From Candidatus Methylomirabilota bacterium (GTDB lineage: Bacteria > Methylomirabilota > Methylomirabilia > Methylomirabilales > Methylomirabilaceae): a stretch of 64,000 nt of DNA. The notes under the pieces were generated by a model. It was given only the letters and a program-made list of their open reading frames with translations, ran no database searches and was not told the DNA's origin. Made by a program: the position numbers and the translations under genes. Positions 15,390 through 24,842 of this stretch are shown piece after piece; the stretch's first letter is position 1; every line of letters begins with the position of its first letter. The stretch spans positions 62,001 through 126,000 of the forward strand of contig PQAM01000006.1 in assembly GCA_003104975.1 (NCBI GenBank), given 5' to 3'.

Positions 15390-17348
15390 CTATGACTCCA
15401 TTACGTCTTGATGCGGGATAGCCCCGATCGCCTCCGGATTCTGGCACGAGGAGAGGTCGCCCAGATCGGTCGATCCCAGATATCTGGCGCGAATGAGGCG
15501 GCGCATGATCTTGGCGCTCCGAGTCTTTGGAAGGTCTGCGACAAACAGCACCTGTTCCGGGCGGTCGACCTTCCCAAGGTGAGCAACCACCACCTGCTTG
15601 AGTTCCTCGCTGAGCTCCATCGATGGCGCGTCCTGGCGGCCCAGAACGGCGAAGCAGACGATGACCTCTCCTTTGATCGGGTCCGGCACCCCGATGGCGG
15701 CGGCCTCGACCACGGCCGGATGCTCCATCAGCGCGCCCTCGATCTCGGCGGGACCGATCCGCCGTCCCGCAACCTTGATCGTGTCATCGGCCCGACCGTG
15801 GAGGAACCAGTGGCCATCCGCATCGATATAGGCCCAGTCGCCGTGGTTCCAGACGTTAGGCCAGCGCGACCAGTAGGCCTCGATGTATCGGTCGGGGTCC
15901 TTCCAGAATCCGCGGGTCATGGAGGGAGCCGGCCTTGTTGCGACCAGATACCCCACCTCCTCCACCACGGGCTGCCCCGCCTCGTTCCAGACCTCTACCG
16001 CCATGCCGAGCCCCGGCCCCTGAAGCGAGCAGGGTTTCAGATCCTTGATGATAAGCGGCGCCAGGAAGCAACCGATAATGTCTGTGCCACCCGAGATATT
16101 GATGACCGGGCAGCGACGTTGGCCGATCTGTTCAAAGTACCACCACCACGAGTCAGGATCCCACGGCTCACCCGTGGAGCCAAGAATGCGCAGCGACAAG
16201 AGGGCATCGCGCCTGACCCAGTCGACACCCTCCCGCATCAGCATACGGATGACGGTAGGAGAGATACCGAGCATCGTAATTCGATGACGGTCCACGAGCT
16301 GCCACAGGCGGTCCGGTGTCGGGTATTCCGGCGCCCCTTCGTACAGCACCACAGTTCCGCCATGGTGCAGACACCCGATGATCATCCAGGGTCCCATCAT
16401 CCAGCCGATATCGGTCAGCCAGAACAAGCGATCGGTGGTCTTGAGGTCAAAGTGATACCCGATCTCCTTCGCAACCTGGATGAGGGCACCGGCGTGCGAG
16501 TGGACCGTCCCTTTCGGTCGCCCGGTCGTCCCAGAGGTGTACAGGAGCATCGCCGGCTCCATCGAGGCCATCGCCTCCGTCTCGCAGATCGGCGCACCGG
16601 AGTCCAGGAACTCGTCCCAGGCCAGGTCTCGCTCACTCGTCCACGGGATCGCCTCGCCTGAACGGCGATACACCACCAGGCGCTCGACGGACGGCGTCAG
16701 GGCGGCGGCCTCATCCGCCGCCGCTTTCAACTCGACCCGTCGTCCCCGTCTGAGCGCATAGTCGGCCGTAAACAGCAGACGGGCGCCGCCGTCTCGCAGC
16801 CGCTCCGCCACGGCTCGTGGCGCGAAGCCTGAAAAGATCGGAATGGCGACGGCCCCGATCTTCAGACAGGCCAGCAGGATGGTGACGACGTCGGCAAGCA
16901 TCGGCATGTAGATCCCTACCGTCTCCCCCCGCCTGATTCTAAGACCTCGCATGGCTGAGGCGAGACGATTGACGCGCTCCGCCAACATGCGATAGGTCCA
17001 CTGCGTGACCTCCCCGTCCTCGGTCTCGGCGATGAGGGCCAGCCGGTCGGCCGCAATCCCTGCAGCATGGCGGTCGAGGCAGTTGTGGGTAATATTGAGC
17101 GTCCCGCCGACGTACCATTCTGTCCACGGAATCCCCGGTGCGGTGTCCATCACCCGGGTGTAGGGGGTAAACCATTCGATACCGAGGGCGCGCGGCAGTG
17201 CATCCCAAAACCACTCGATCTCGGTGGTGGATCTGTGGATCAGCTCGTCGTACGAGGCGATGCCGTGCTCCCGCATGAACCGGGTGATGTTGGCCTGCGC
17301 AATAATCAGCGGGTCGGGTCTCCAGGCCACCTGGGATGTGCGAGTCAT
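15390..17348 (-). CDS. AMP-forming acyl-CoA (acetyl/acetoacetyl-type) synthetase
   Basis: 652 residues of the ANL adenylating superfamily. It has an ACAS-type N-terminal extension, a P-loop LLYTSGTTGRPKGTVHSH near 270, ISGGTDIIG, GDWAYIDADGHWFLHGR, and the catalytic lysine region LPKTRSAKIMRRLIRARYLG near the end. Length and the WFxGGTLNITHNCLDRHA-like block place it with acetyl-CoA/acetoacetyl-CoA synthetases, but the exact acid is not predictable. It acts in the cytosol, activating a carboxylate with ATP and CoA. The last part of the gene is 3 bp from der. Confidence 0.88.
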   Translation of the reverse strand: MTRTSQVAWRPDPLIIAQANITRFMREHGIASYDELIHRSTTEIEWFWDALPRALGIEWFTPYTRVMDTAPGIPWTEWYVGGTLNITHNCLDRHAAGIAADRLALIAETEDGEVTQWTYRMLAERVNRLASAMRGLRIRRGETVGIYMPMLADVVTILLACLKIGAVAIPIFSGFAPRAVAERLRDGGARLLFTADYALRRGRRVELKAAADEAAALTPSVERLVVYRRSGEAIPWTSERDLAWDEFLDSGAPICETEAMASMEPAMLLYTSGTTGRPKGTVHSHAGALIQVAKEIGYHFDLKTTDRLFWLTDIGWMMGPWMIIGCLHHGGTVVLYEGAPEYPTPDRLWQLVDRHRITMLGISPTVIRMLMREGVDWVRRDALLSLRILGSTGEPWDPDSWWWYFEQIGQRRCPVINISGGTDIIGCFLAPLIIKDLKPCSLQGPGLGMAVEVWNEAGQPVVEEVGYLVATRPAPSMTRGFWKDPDRYIEAYWSRWPNVWNHGDWAYIDADGHWFLHGRADDTIKVAGRRIGPAEIEGALMEHPAVVEAAAIGVPDPIKGEVIVCFAVLGRQDAPSMELSEELKQVVVAHLGKVDRPEQVLFVADLPKTRSAKIMRRLIRARYLGSTDLGDLSSCQNPEAIGAIPHQDVMES

Positions 17349-17411
17349 CAGAGAATTCCTATACCTGTAAATAATCTCGACCCACTATCACAACGCCTGC
17401 TGCTGCGCACG

Positions 17412-17942
17412 TCATTCGCTGAGCACCTTCACACCTCGGCGGACGTAATCGAGCCCCGATACGATGGTGATTGTTGCGGCGAGATAAATGATTGCCGGCA
17501 CATAAGCCTCGACGCCGCCGGCGACGCGCGCGACGAGTGTCGCCAGAACGGTCGAGACCTGCAGACCGGTCGTGAGCTTACCCATCCAGGATACCGACAC
17601 TGTCGTTTTTCCGGTGACGAGGTAGACGACAAGAAACCCGCCGATCAAGATCAGATCGCGGCTGACAACAATAATGAACAGCCATCCGGGGATCTGGTGC
17701 AGATAGACGAGTGTGACGAAGGTGGCAGAAAGCAGCAGCTTATCGGCGAGGGGGTCCAGGATCGTCCCCAACTCTGTTCGTTCGCCCCTCGAACGGGCGA
17801 TAAATCCATCCAGGACATCGGTGACCCCTGCCAGGAGAAAGGTCGCCAGACCAAGCTGCCAATACTTATAGACTAACAGGATCGCGATGATGGGGGTCAT
17901 CAAGATCCTGAGAATGGTGAGGCTATTGGCGAGGTTCAGCAT
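17412..17942 (-). CDS. CDP-alcohol phosphatidyltransferase (PgsA-like, copy 1)
   Basis: 176 residues with several membrane helices. The signature DVLDGFIARSRGERTELG then LDPLADKLLL gives the complete D-G-x2-A-R-x8-G-x3-D-x3-D metal site. It probably makes phosphatidylglycerophosphate from CDP-diacylglycerol, but relatives use other alcohols. A second, different copy lies at 28012-28560, so one of the two may have another head-group acceptor. ATG at 17942 is chosen over a TTG one codon earlier. It sits 30 bp downstream of hflX. Confidence 0.88.
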   Translation of the reverse strand: MLNLANSLTILRILMTPIIAILLVYKYWQLGLATFLLAGVTDVLDGFIARSRGERTELGTILDPLADKLLLSATFVTLVYLHQIPGWLFIIVVSRDLILIGGFLVVYLVTGKTTVSVSWMGKLTTGLQVSTVLATLVARVAGGVEAYVPAIIYLAATITIVSGLDYVRRGVKVLSE

Positions 17943-17972
17943 CAAAGGGCTCCGAACGGGGGAAACGGGTCA

Positions 17973-19148
17973 TCACCCTTGTGCGTGAAGGGCGGGATAG
18001 GAAAGCTGAGCGTATGCCTCGGCCGGTGTGGCGACAGCGGCGAGCGACTCACGGACCCTCTGCAGCAATCGATCAAACCCGTGCCCGGTTACGGCAGAGA
18101 CCGCCACCCGCGGCGCCGGGGTCTTGCCGAGGATCAGCGATCCGGTTGTCCCGCCGGGCAAGAGATCGACCTTGTTGAAGACCTCGACAATCGGCTTCGT
18201 CGAAAGGCCAAGTTCCCTGAGGATCGTATCGACCGCCTCTTTCTGCTCCATCGCCTGGGGATGACTCGCGTCGATCGTGTGCAACAGGAGATCGGCGTCG
18301 TCCAGTTCCTCAAGGGTCGCTTTGAACGCCGCCACTAATTGCTCAGGCAGGCGGCGGATGAACCCGACGGTATCGGAGAGCAGAAAGGTGAAACCATCGG
18401 CCGTGGTCACCCGCCGCAAGATCGGATCCAGGGTCACAAAGAGGGCATCATCTGTCTGCACGCCTGAGTGCGTCAGGGCATTGAAGAGCGTCGACTTCCC
18501 GGCGTTGGTGTAACCGACCAAGGCCACGATCGGGATGGCATGGCGTTTTCGAGGTCGCCTCAACAGCGCCCGATGACGTCGGACCTTGGCCAGATCCTCT
18601 CGAATCTTTCCCATACGCCGGCGGATCGTCCGCCGATCGGTCTCCAACTGGGTCTCGCCGGGTCCGCGCGTCCCGATGCCGCCGCCCAAACGCGACAGTT
18701 GAGTCCTACGCCCGACCAGACGAGGCAGACGATAGTCGAGCTGCGCCAGCTCCACTTGCAGTTTGCCTTCCCGGCTTCTGGCTCGCTGGGCGAAGATGTC
18801 AAGGATCAGTAACGACCGATCTACCGTTTTCCATCCGGTCAGTTCCTCAAGACTTCGCTGCTGAGAGCCCGACAACTCCTCATCGACCACCAGCAGATCA
18901 ACCTTGCCGCCCCACTCCGCCTTGATCTCCTGCGCCTTTCCCTTCCCGATCAGATACCGTGGGTCCGGCGCATCGCGTTCCTGTAAGATGGTCCCGATCA
19001 CCATAGCCCCAGCCGATTCCGCAAGACGCGCGAGTTCCTCCAGCGAATCCTCGGCCTCCCAGCGCGGGCTGCGCCGACAATGAATCCCGACCAACAGCGC
19101 CCGTTCGCTCGGTTTATAGATCTCGACGCTCGCGATCGTTCCCTCCAT
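17973..19148 (-). CDS. hflX: GTPase HflX
   Basis: 391 residues. The HflX-specific N-terminal domain contains DPRYLIGKGKAQEIK, LDIFAQRARSREGKLQVELAQ and GGIGTRGPGETQLE. The G domain has GYTNAGKSTLFNAL, DTVGFIRRLP and NKVD. HflX splits stalled 70S ribosomes under stress. The ATG at 19148 (MEGTIASVEIY) is preferred; a longer in-frame form would extend deep into tyrA. It overlaps the tyrA 3' end by 35 bp, indicating co-transcription with the aromatic genes. Confidence 0.94.
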   Translation of the reverse strand: MEGTIASVEIYKPSERALLVGIHCRRSPRWEAEDSLEELARLAESAGAMVIGTILQERDAPDPRYLIGKGKAQEIKAEWGGKVDLLVVDEELSGSQQRSLEELTGWKTVDRSLLILDIFAQRARSREGKLQVELAQLDYRLPRLVGRRTQLSRLGGGIGTRGPGETQLETDRRTIRRRMGKIREDLAKVRRHRALLRRPRKRHAIPIVALVGYTNAGKSTLFNALTHSGVQTDDALFVTLDPILRRVTTADGFTFLLSDTVGFIRRLPEQLVAAFKATLEELDDADLLLHTIDASHPQAMEQKEAVDTILRELGLSTKPIVEVFNKVDLLPGGTTGSLILGKTPAPRVAVSAVTGHGFDRLLQRVRESLAAVATPAEAYAQLSYPALHAQG

Positions 19149-20055
19149 TGCCGTTTCCGAGGCGCTCCCGACAGGCGCGCGCGCTCGCAAACCGCTGATA
19201 CAGCCCTTCCCCATCTGCGGCGCTGATCATCGCCGCCAGATCGCCCAAGGCGCTCTGGAAGTGAGCGATCATCTTCAGGATCGGCTCACGGTTGGCGAGA
19301 CAGATATCCCGCCACATCACCGGGTGACTCATCGCCACTCGACTAACATCCCTCAATCCGCCTCCCGCCAGTGCTTGCAGGTTCTCGCCCCCCTCCAGAT
19401 CGAGTATAGCACCTATCAACGCATACGCCACGATGTGGGGCAGATGACTGATGGCCGCAAAGATCTCGTCATGGCACTCCGGACGCATCTGCAGCGCCTC
19501 CGAACCCATGGCCCTCCAGAGGGCGCGTACCCGTGCAAGGGCCGCATGATCGGTCGAATGGATCGGGGTCAGTATGCATTTCGCACCGGCGAACAGATCG
19601 GCACACGCCGCGCCCGGCCCCGATGTCTCGCGACCGGCGATGGGATGCCCCGGAACCCCGTGACCCTCCGGTACCAGCCGTTCCATGGCCTCAGCCACGA
19701 CCCCCTTGACGCTCCCCACATCCGTTACCACCGCGCCGGGCGCGAGATGCGGAACGATCTGCTCCAGCACGAGCGTAATCGCGCCGACCGGTACGGCAAG
19801 CAGGACCATATCGGCCCCCTCGACCGCATCGGCGGCATCCGCAAAGGCGGCATCAACGACCCCCAACGCGACGGCGTGCGCGCGATGGTCAGGTACAATA
19901 TCCGCCCCTCGGATCTCTTTCGCGAGTTTCCGAGCGCGACAGGCCAATCCCACACTGGAACCGATCAGGCCCAGGCCCACAATGGCGAGCCGCCCCACGA
20001 GCGGTTGTGACGGTGAAACTGCAGCCTCGACCGGTTCCGGTCTTGAGTCCGTCAT
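19114..20055 (-). CDS. tyrA: Prephenate dehydrogenase
   Basis: 313 residues from the ATG at 20055. The NAD-binding motif AIVGLGLIGSSVGLACR lies near residues 23-39. VTDVGSVKG, GHPIAGRETSG and the helical dimerisation domain with SHLPHIVAYAL follow. It oxidatively decarboxylates prephenate or arogenate toward tyrosine. Stop and start overlap with aroF as TGATG, so translation is coupled; a GTG immediately before is an alternative start. The gene has no fused chorismate mutase, which is supplied by pheA. Confidence 0.94.
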   Translation of the reverse strand: MTDSRPEPVEAAVSPSQPLVGRLAIVGLGLIGSSVGLACRARKLAKEIRGADIVPDHRAHAVALGVVDAAFADAADAVEGADMVLLAVPVGAITLVLEQIVPHLAPGAVVTDVGSVKGVVAEAMERLVPEGHGVPGHPIAGRETSGPGAACADLFAGAKCILTPIHSTDHAALARVRALWRAMGSEALQMRPECHDEIFAAISHLPHIVAYALIGAILDLEGGENLQALAGGGLRDVSRVAMSHPVMWRDICLANREPILKMIAHFQSALGDLAAMISAADGEGLYQRFASARACRERLGNGNGGNDRERRDL

Positions 20056-21068
20056 CACAGCGACCGTCCTACGGCCTGAGCCACTTTATGGAGTTCATTC
20101 ATCAGTGTCTCGAATGTACTGGGCAGAAGCGCTTGGGGGCCATCGGACAGCGCCTCCTCAGGGTGAGGGTGAATCTCCACCATGACGCCGTCGGCGCCGG
20201 CTGCGACGGCCGCTAGGGCCATCGGGGAGACCAGATGCCACTTGCCCGTCCCGTGGCTCGGATCGACCACTACCGGCAGGTGCGAAAGCCGCTTGATGAG
20301 TGGGACAGCCGACAGATCTAGGGTGTTGCGAGTCGCATCCTCAAAGGTCCTGATCCCCCGCTCGCACAGAATAACGTTGTAGTTCCCCTCCGACAGGATG
20401 TACTCGGCAGCCAGCAACAGCTCCTTCACGGTGTTGCTGGAGCCCCGCTTCAAAAGCACCGGCTTTCGACGCGACCCGACCTCCGTCAGGAGCTTGAAGT
20501 TCTGCATGTTCCTCGCGCCGATCTGAATCAGGTCGGCATATTGATAGACCGCATCGGCGTCCCGGGTATCCATCAGTTCGGTAGCAATCGGCAGGCCGGT
20601 TGCCGCCTTTGCCTCTGCGAGAAAACCCAATCCTTCCTCACCCAGTCCCTGAAAGGTGTACGGCGATGTCCGCGGCTTGTAGGCACCGCCCCTGAGGATA
20701 TGCCCTCCGCCGGCCTTGACGTACTGCGCGATCTCAAGGAGACCATCGCGACTCTCGACCGCACACGGACCGGCCATGACGACCACCTGCCGGCCGCCCA
20801 CCAGCACCCCGTCGACATTCACGACGGAACCCCCCGGCTTGAATTCGCGGCTCGCCAGCTTGTAGGGTTTCAGGATCGGCAGAACCTCCTCCACAAAGGG
20901 AAAGGCCTCGAGCGGCCCCTCCTGGAGGACCCGCTCGTCGCCGATCGCCCCGACAATGGTCCGCTCAGTCCCCTTCGAGATATGGGCCGCCAGCCCGAAG
21001 CTTTCGATCTTCTTGACGACCAAGGCAATCTCCGCCTCCGTCGCCTCCGGTTTCAGAATGATGATCAT
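20055..21068 (-). CDS. aroF: DAHP synthase, type I with N-terminal ferredoxin-like domain
   Basis: 337 residues. An N-terminal ACT-like domain ([14 protein letters not shown], about 1-70) precedes the barrel with [34 protein letters not shown] and VVDPSHGTG. This matches the Thermotoga-type 3-deoxy-D-arabino-heptulosonate-7-phosphate synthase, feedback-regulated by Tyr/Phe through the N-terminal domain. The ATG at 21068 overlaps the hisC stop by 4 bp; longer versions read backward into hisC and are unlikely. It commits carbon to the shikimate pathway. Confidence 0.95.
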   Translation of the reverse strand: MIIILKPEATEAEIALVVKKIESFGLAAHISKGTERTIVGAIGDERVLQEGPLEAFPFVEEVLPILKPYKLASREFKPGGSVVNVDGVLVGGRQVVVMAGPCAVESRDGLLEIAQYVKAGGGHILRGGAYKPRTSPYTFQGLGEEGLGFLAEAKAATGLPIATELMDTRDADAVYQYADLIQIGARNMQNFKLLTEVGSRRKPVLLKRGSSNTVKELLLAAEYILSEGNYNVILCERGIRTFEDATRNTLDLSAVPLIKRLSHLPVVVDPSHGTGKWHLVSPMALAAVAAGADGVMVEIHPHPEEALSDGPQALLPSTFETLMNELHKVAQAVGRSL

Positions 21069-22183
21069 GCTGACTGCTGCTCCTTGCCAAGTACAGTTCT
21101 CAGCGCCTCCACGAACCGCTCGTTCTCCGGTGGTGTCCCGATGGTCACACGGATGTGGGTCTTTAAGATGGCGCCCCCCAAGGGGCGCACGATGACACCC
21201 ATGCGGAGCAGCGCATCCGCCACTGCCTGACCGTCCTGCCTGAGATCGATCAGCAGAAAATTGGCTGCTGACGGCGGACACCCCAGCCCCAGGCGTTGAA
21301 GCTCGTTCGATATGTACGCCTTACCCTGCTCATTCAACGCTCGACTGCTGCTCAGATGGGCCTTGTCATCGAGGGCGGCCAGTGCAGCGCACTGCGCCAG
21401 GGCATTCACGTTAAACGGCGCGCGGATCCGTTCAAGGAGCTCGATCATCGGCGGCGGTGCCATTCCATATCCAACCCGGAGCCCTGCCAGACCATAGATT
21501 TTTGAAAAGGTCCGCAGCACAACTACCGAACGTCCCTGCCGGACAAAGCTGAGGGAATCAGGCACCATCTCTGGTGAGATATACTCGATATACGCCTCGT
21601 CGATGACGACTACGACCTCCTCCGGAATCGCATCCATGAATGCGGTCAGCTCCGTCGGCCTCACCGCCGTCCCGGTCGGATTGTTCGGGTTGCCGATAAA
21701 GACCATCTTGGTCCTGGATGTAACCGCCCTTGCCATTGCCTCCAGGTCGTGGGTCCATGCCTTCAAGGGGATGCGAACCGTCCTGCACCCATGCAGATGC
21801 GACAGCATCCCGTAGATCACGAACGCCGGATCGGCAATGACCACCTCATCGCCGGGCAACAGAAAGCATCGCGCCGTCAGATCAAGCAGTTCATTGCAGC
21901 CGTTGCCCAGGATCACATGGTCCGGGCTCAGCGTGAGACGCTTTGCCAACGCCCGCTTCAGGTAATAACCGCCGCCATCGGGATAGCGGTGGCATTCCGA
22001 CAGCGCCTCGCGCAAGGCGCGCAGTGCCAGCGGCGAGGGACCGAGCGGGTTCTCATTCGACGCAAGCTTGATCGCCCCTGCGATCCCAAGCTCCCGCTCC
22101 ACCTCCGGAATCGGCTTTCCAGGGACGTACGGCATGAGCCCGTGTAGATAGGGAGACGCCAGCTCTTCCAGTGACTTAGCCAT
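21065..22183 (-). CDS. hisC: Histidinol-phosphate / aromatic aminotransferase
   Basis: 372-residue PLP enzyme. ASNENPLGPSP and GNGCNELLD lie in the first 100 residues. GNPNNPTG is at about 164-171 and the PLP lysine is K228 in TFSKIYGLAGLRVGYG. Placement between pheA and aroF suggests it serves phenylalanine/tyrosine transamination as well as, or instead of, histidine synthesis (inference). It is 7 bp downstream of pheA and overlaps aroF by 4 bp. Confidence 0.92.
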   Translation of the reverse strand: MAKSLEELASPYLHGLMPYVPGKPIPEVERELGIAGAIKLASNENPLGPSPLALRALREALSECHRYPDGGGYYLKRALAKRLTLSPDHVILGNGCNELLDLTARCFLLPGDEVVIADPAFVIYGMLSHLHGCRTVRIPLKAWTHDLEAMARAVTSRTKMVFIGNPNNPTGTAVRPTELTAFMDAIPEEVVVVIDEAYIEYISPEMVPDSLSFVRQGRSVVVLRTFSKIYGLAGLRVGYGMAPPPMIELLERIRAPFNVNALAQCAALAALDDKAHLSSSRALNEQGKAYISNELQRLGLGCPPSAANFLLIDLRQDGQAVADALLRMGVIVRPLGGAILKTHIRVTIGTPPENERFVEALRTVLGKEQQSA

Positions 22184-22190
22184 TATCTTC

Positions 22191-23267
22191 TCAGGTTTCG
22201 ATAGAGCTTTCTCTGGGATAGGACCCTAGGACCTTCAGGAAGAGGCACTCCTCCTGCAGGAGGCCAAGCGCCTCCCGCACAGGCTCATCCGCAACGTGTC
22301 CCTCGATATCCAAATAGAAGATATACTCCCATGCCTTGGTCTTCGATGGACGAGACTCAACCTTCGTCAGGTTGATCTGATACTTCGCGAACGGCTCCAG
22401 GATACGATAGAGGGCGCCGACCCTGTCCTTGATCGAGAACATCAGAGAGGTCTTATCATGGTCGGTCGGTGGAGGTACCGTTCGTCCAATGATTAAAAAT
22501 CGTGTGATATTATAAGGGGTATCCTCGATCTTCCTAGAAATCACCTGAAGGTTGTACAGTGTAGCCGCCAGTTCACTCGCGATAGCCGCCGCCGTCCTGT
22601 CCTTTGCCACAAGTTTGGCAGCCGCCGCGGTGCTCGCCGCCTCAAAGAGCGGGACGCGCGGCAGATTCGCCTCTAACCACTTTCGGGACTGGGCGAATGC
22701 GTGGGGGTGCGAGTAGACCTTTGTGACCTTTCTGAGATCGCCCGATTTTGATAAGAGGCTATGAGAGACCCCCAGGAGGATCTCTCCGCAGATCTTAAGA
22801 TCGGAGTCTACAAACATATCCAGGGTGTGGCTGACGACACCTTCGCTGGAGTTCTCGATCGGGACGATCCCATACTCGACGTTCCCCTTCTCCACCTCGG
22901 CAAACACCTCGCCGATCGTGTGAACCGGCACAGAGCGGGCCGAGCCGCCGAACCGCCGCGTGCAGGCCAGATGGGTAAAGGTCCCCTCCGGACCCAGATA
23001 GGCCAGCCTCAGCGGGCCCTGTACGGCGCGGCAGGCCGAGATGATCTCGCGAAAGACCGATCTGATGGCATGAGCGGGAAAGCGACCCCTGTTTTGTCGC
23101 ATCAGACGGGTCACGATCTCTTCCTCGCGCTGGGGAACGTGGACGTTCAGATTGGCCTTGGCCTTTTCCCGGCCGACCTGGACCACCAGCTCGGCCCGGT
23201 CGCCCAGCAGCGACAGGATCTTCGAGTCGATCTGATCGATCTTACGCCGCAACGTTGTGATCTTCAT
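22191..23267 (-). CDS. pheA: Bifunctional chorismate mutase / prephenate dehydratase
   Basis: 358 residues. An AroQ chorismate mutase occupies residues 1-85 (LRRKIDQIDSKILSLLGDRAELV). The prephenate dehydratase domain begins at RLAYLGPEGTFTH and has ENSSEGVV and the catalytic YNITRFLIIG. The C-terminal ACT domain has KVESRPSK, the Phe-binding ESRP. The architecture and length are those of P-proteins. It overlaps rluB by 4 bp (ATGA). Feedback inhibition by phenylalanine is expected from the ACT motif. Confidence 0.96.
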   Translation of the reverse strand: MKITTLRRKIDQIDSKILSLLGDRAELVVQVGREKAKANLNVHVPQREEEIVTRLMRQNRGRFPAHAIRSVFREIISACRAVQGPLRLAYLGPEGTFTHLACTRRFGGSARSVPVHTIGEVFAEVEKGNVEYGIVPIENSSEGVVSHTLDMFVDSDLKICGEILLGVSHSLLSKSGDLRKVTKVYSHPHAFAQSRKWLEANLPRVPLFEAASTAAAAKLVAKDRTAAAIASELAATLYNLQVISRKIEDTPYNITRFLIIGRTVPPPTDHDKTSLMFSIKDRVGALYRILEPFAKYQINLTKVESRPSKTKAWEYIFYLDIEGHVADEPVREALGLLQEECLFLKVLGSYPRESSIET

Positions 23268-24289
23268 CGGGTTCTCCGTTCTTGACGGCGCGCACTCCCT
23301 CCACGCTGAGGCCTGCTCGTAGCGTTTCGGAGGCCTCCACTAGCCGGCGCCCTTCCACCCTGAACGGGGCGTGGCTTACGTATTGCGTTCTGTCCGGTTC
23401 CGGAGCGTACCCGTGGGGCGGCGGAGGGTAAGGCGCCACGCACGTTCGTACCTTTTTGCGGAGGACTGGTGGATGGGACAGTGCCCCGTCTGACCGCGCG
23501 ACGGATACCGGCAAGCTCCACAGGGGTAAGGCGCCGCCAGCATCCCTTCGCCAATTTTCCCAACACTAACGGGCCAATGCGGACCCGCCGAAGTCGCACC
23601 ACCGGGTGTCCGATGCCGTCGCACAGCCGCCGGATCTCATGATACCGTCCCTGGTGGACGACCAGTTTCAGCCATGCGGACCCGGCCCCAGATCGTACCA
23701 TCTCGGCCTCAGTCGCCCACAGCCGCTCGCCGTCCGATATCACCCCCGCCTTCAACCTGACCAGATCGTCGAGCGTTGGGCACCCGCGCACCTTGGCGAG
23801 ATACTCCTTTTCGATCTCGAAGCTGGGGTGCATCAGCCCGTGCGCCAGCGCCCCGTCATTCGTCAGCAGCACAAGTCCTTCGGTGTGATAGTCAAGGCGC
23901 CCGACAGGAAACAGCCGCGGCAGGCCCCGTGCCGGCAGCAGGTCGCCGATGACCGGCCGCTCGCGCGGGTCGGATAACGACGTCAGCACGCCGGCCGGTT
24001 TGTGCAGCATCAGATAAAGATGACCGGGCGCCGGCGTCACCGGTTTGCCGTCGCACGTCACCTTATCGACGCCCGAGGTCACCTTGGTCCCAAGTTGGGC
24101 GGCAATCCGACCATTGACGCGCACCCTCCCCTCCAGGATCAGCGTTTCACAGCTTCGGCGAGACCCAAGCCCGCCTCGCGCCAGATAGCGTTGCAGCCGT
24201 TCCTCACCACCGTCTGTCTGTCCCGTCGGGGTCGTCGGCCTGGATGGCCTACCCGGTCTTTTCGATATCAGCAATCGGCTCGTCGGCAA
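23264..24289 (-). CDS. rluB: 23S rRNA pseudouridine synthase, RluB/RsuA family
   Basis: 341 residues. The S4 domain (RLQRYLARGGLGSRRSCETLI) precedes the catalytic domain with the RluB/RsuA motif VGRLDYHTEGLVLLTND, where D is the nucleophile, and GRYHEIRRL. A basic, disordered tail of about 60 residues (RRAVRRGTVPS onward) extends beyond the usual end. The only available start appears to be TTG at 24289, which overlaps scpB by 41 bp. The scpA-scpB-rluB order is a common bacterial neighbourhood. Confidence 0.93.
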   Translation of the reverse strand: MPTSRLLISKRPGRPSRPTTPTGQTDGGEERLQRYLARGGLGSRRSCETLILEGRVRVNGRIAAQLGTKVTSGVDKVTCDGKPVTPAPGHLYLMLHKPAGVLTSLSDPRERPVIGDLLPARGLPRLFPVGRLDYHTEGLVLLTNDGALAHGLMHPSFEIEKEYLAKVRGCPTLDDLVRLKAGVISDGERLWATEAEMVRSGAGSAWLKLVVHQGRYHEIRRLCDGIGHPVVRLRRVRIGPLVLGKLAKGCWRRLTPVELAGIRRAVRRGTVPSTSPPQKGTNVRGALPSAAPRVRSGTGQNAIRKPRPVQGGRAPASGGLRNATSRPQRGGSARRQERRTR

Positions 24290-24842
24290 CCTCCTTCCCT
24301 GCTGTCGTCGGGGCCAACACCTCGATCTCCTTTAGCGTCGGCAACTCGGACAGGTCCCTGAATCCGAAGTACTCCAGAAAGGCCCGGCTTGTCCCATACA
24401 GGATCGGTCGGCCCACCTCTGGCTTCCGTCCGAGTATACGGACCAGGTCACGCTCCACCAACGTCTTCAAGACGCCGTCGACTGCAACGCCGCGGATCGC
24501 CTCAATCTCCGCCTTGGTAATCGGTTGCTTATAGGCAATGAGCGCAAGTGTCTCCAGCGCGGCCCTGGAGAGTCTGGTTGGTTTGGACCCTCGGAGCCGC
24601 TGGATCCACGGCGCCGCCTCGGATTTGGTGGTCAGGCGATAGCCGCCGGCCACCTCGCTGACGATCATCCCTCGCTCGGATTGCCGACATCTGTCCTGCA
24701 ACTCGGCAAGCAGACCGTGTGCCTCCGCCCTGGAGCAGCCATCAAGCAGTTCCACGATCCGCTCCAGCGAAAGCGGCTCCTCGGCGACAAACAACAACGC
24801 CTCGAGGATACCGAGTCGGCTCAGATCAGGCTGCGTATCCAT
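24249..24842 (-). CDS. scpB: Segregation and condensation protein B
   Basis: 197 residues. LGILEALLFVAEEPLSLERIVELL opens the first winged helix, and LSRAALETLALIAYKQPITKAEIEAIRGV the second, which is diagnostic of ScpB (kleisin-binding subunit of SMC-ScpAB condensin). The ATG at 24842 gives the family-typical N-terminus; an upstream in-frame extension would overlap scpA by more than 100 bp. It overlaps scpA by 17 bp and rluB by 41 bp. Confidence 0.95.
   Translation of the reverse strand: MDTQPDLSRLGILEALLFVAEEPLSLERIVELLDGCSRAEAHGLLAELQDRCRQSERGMIVSEVAGGYRLTTKSEAAPWIQRLRGSKPTRLSRAALETLALIAYKQPITKAEIEAIRGVAVDGVLKTLVERDLVRILGRKPEVGRPILYGTSRAFLEYFGFRDLSELPTLKEIEVLAPTTAGKEVADEPIADIEKTG

Noticed and set aside
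20055-21281. 71-residue N-terminal extension of aroF
   Set aside because: It would read out of frame through the hisC 3' end and has low-complexity composition. The ATG at 21068 matches the family start.
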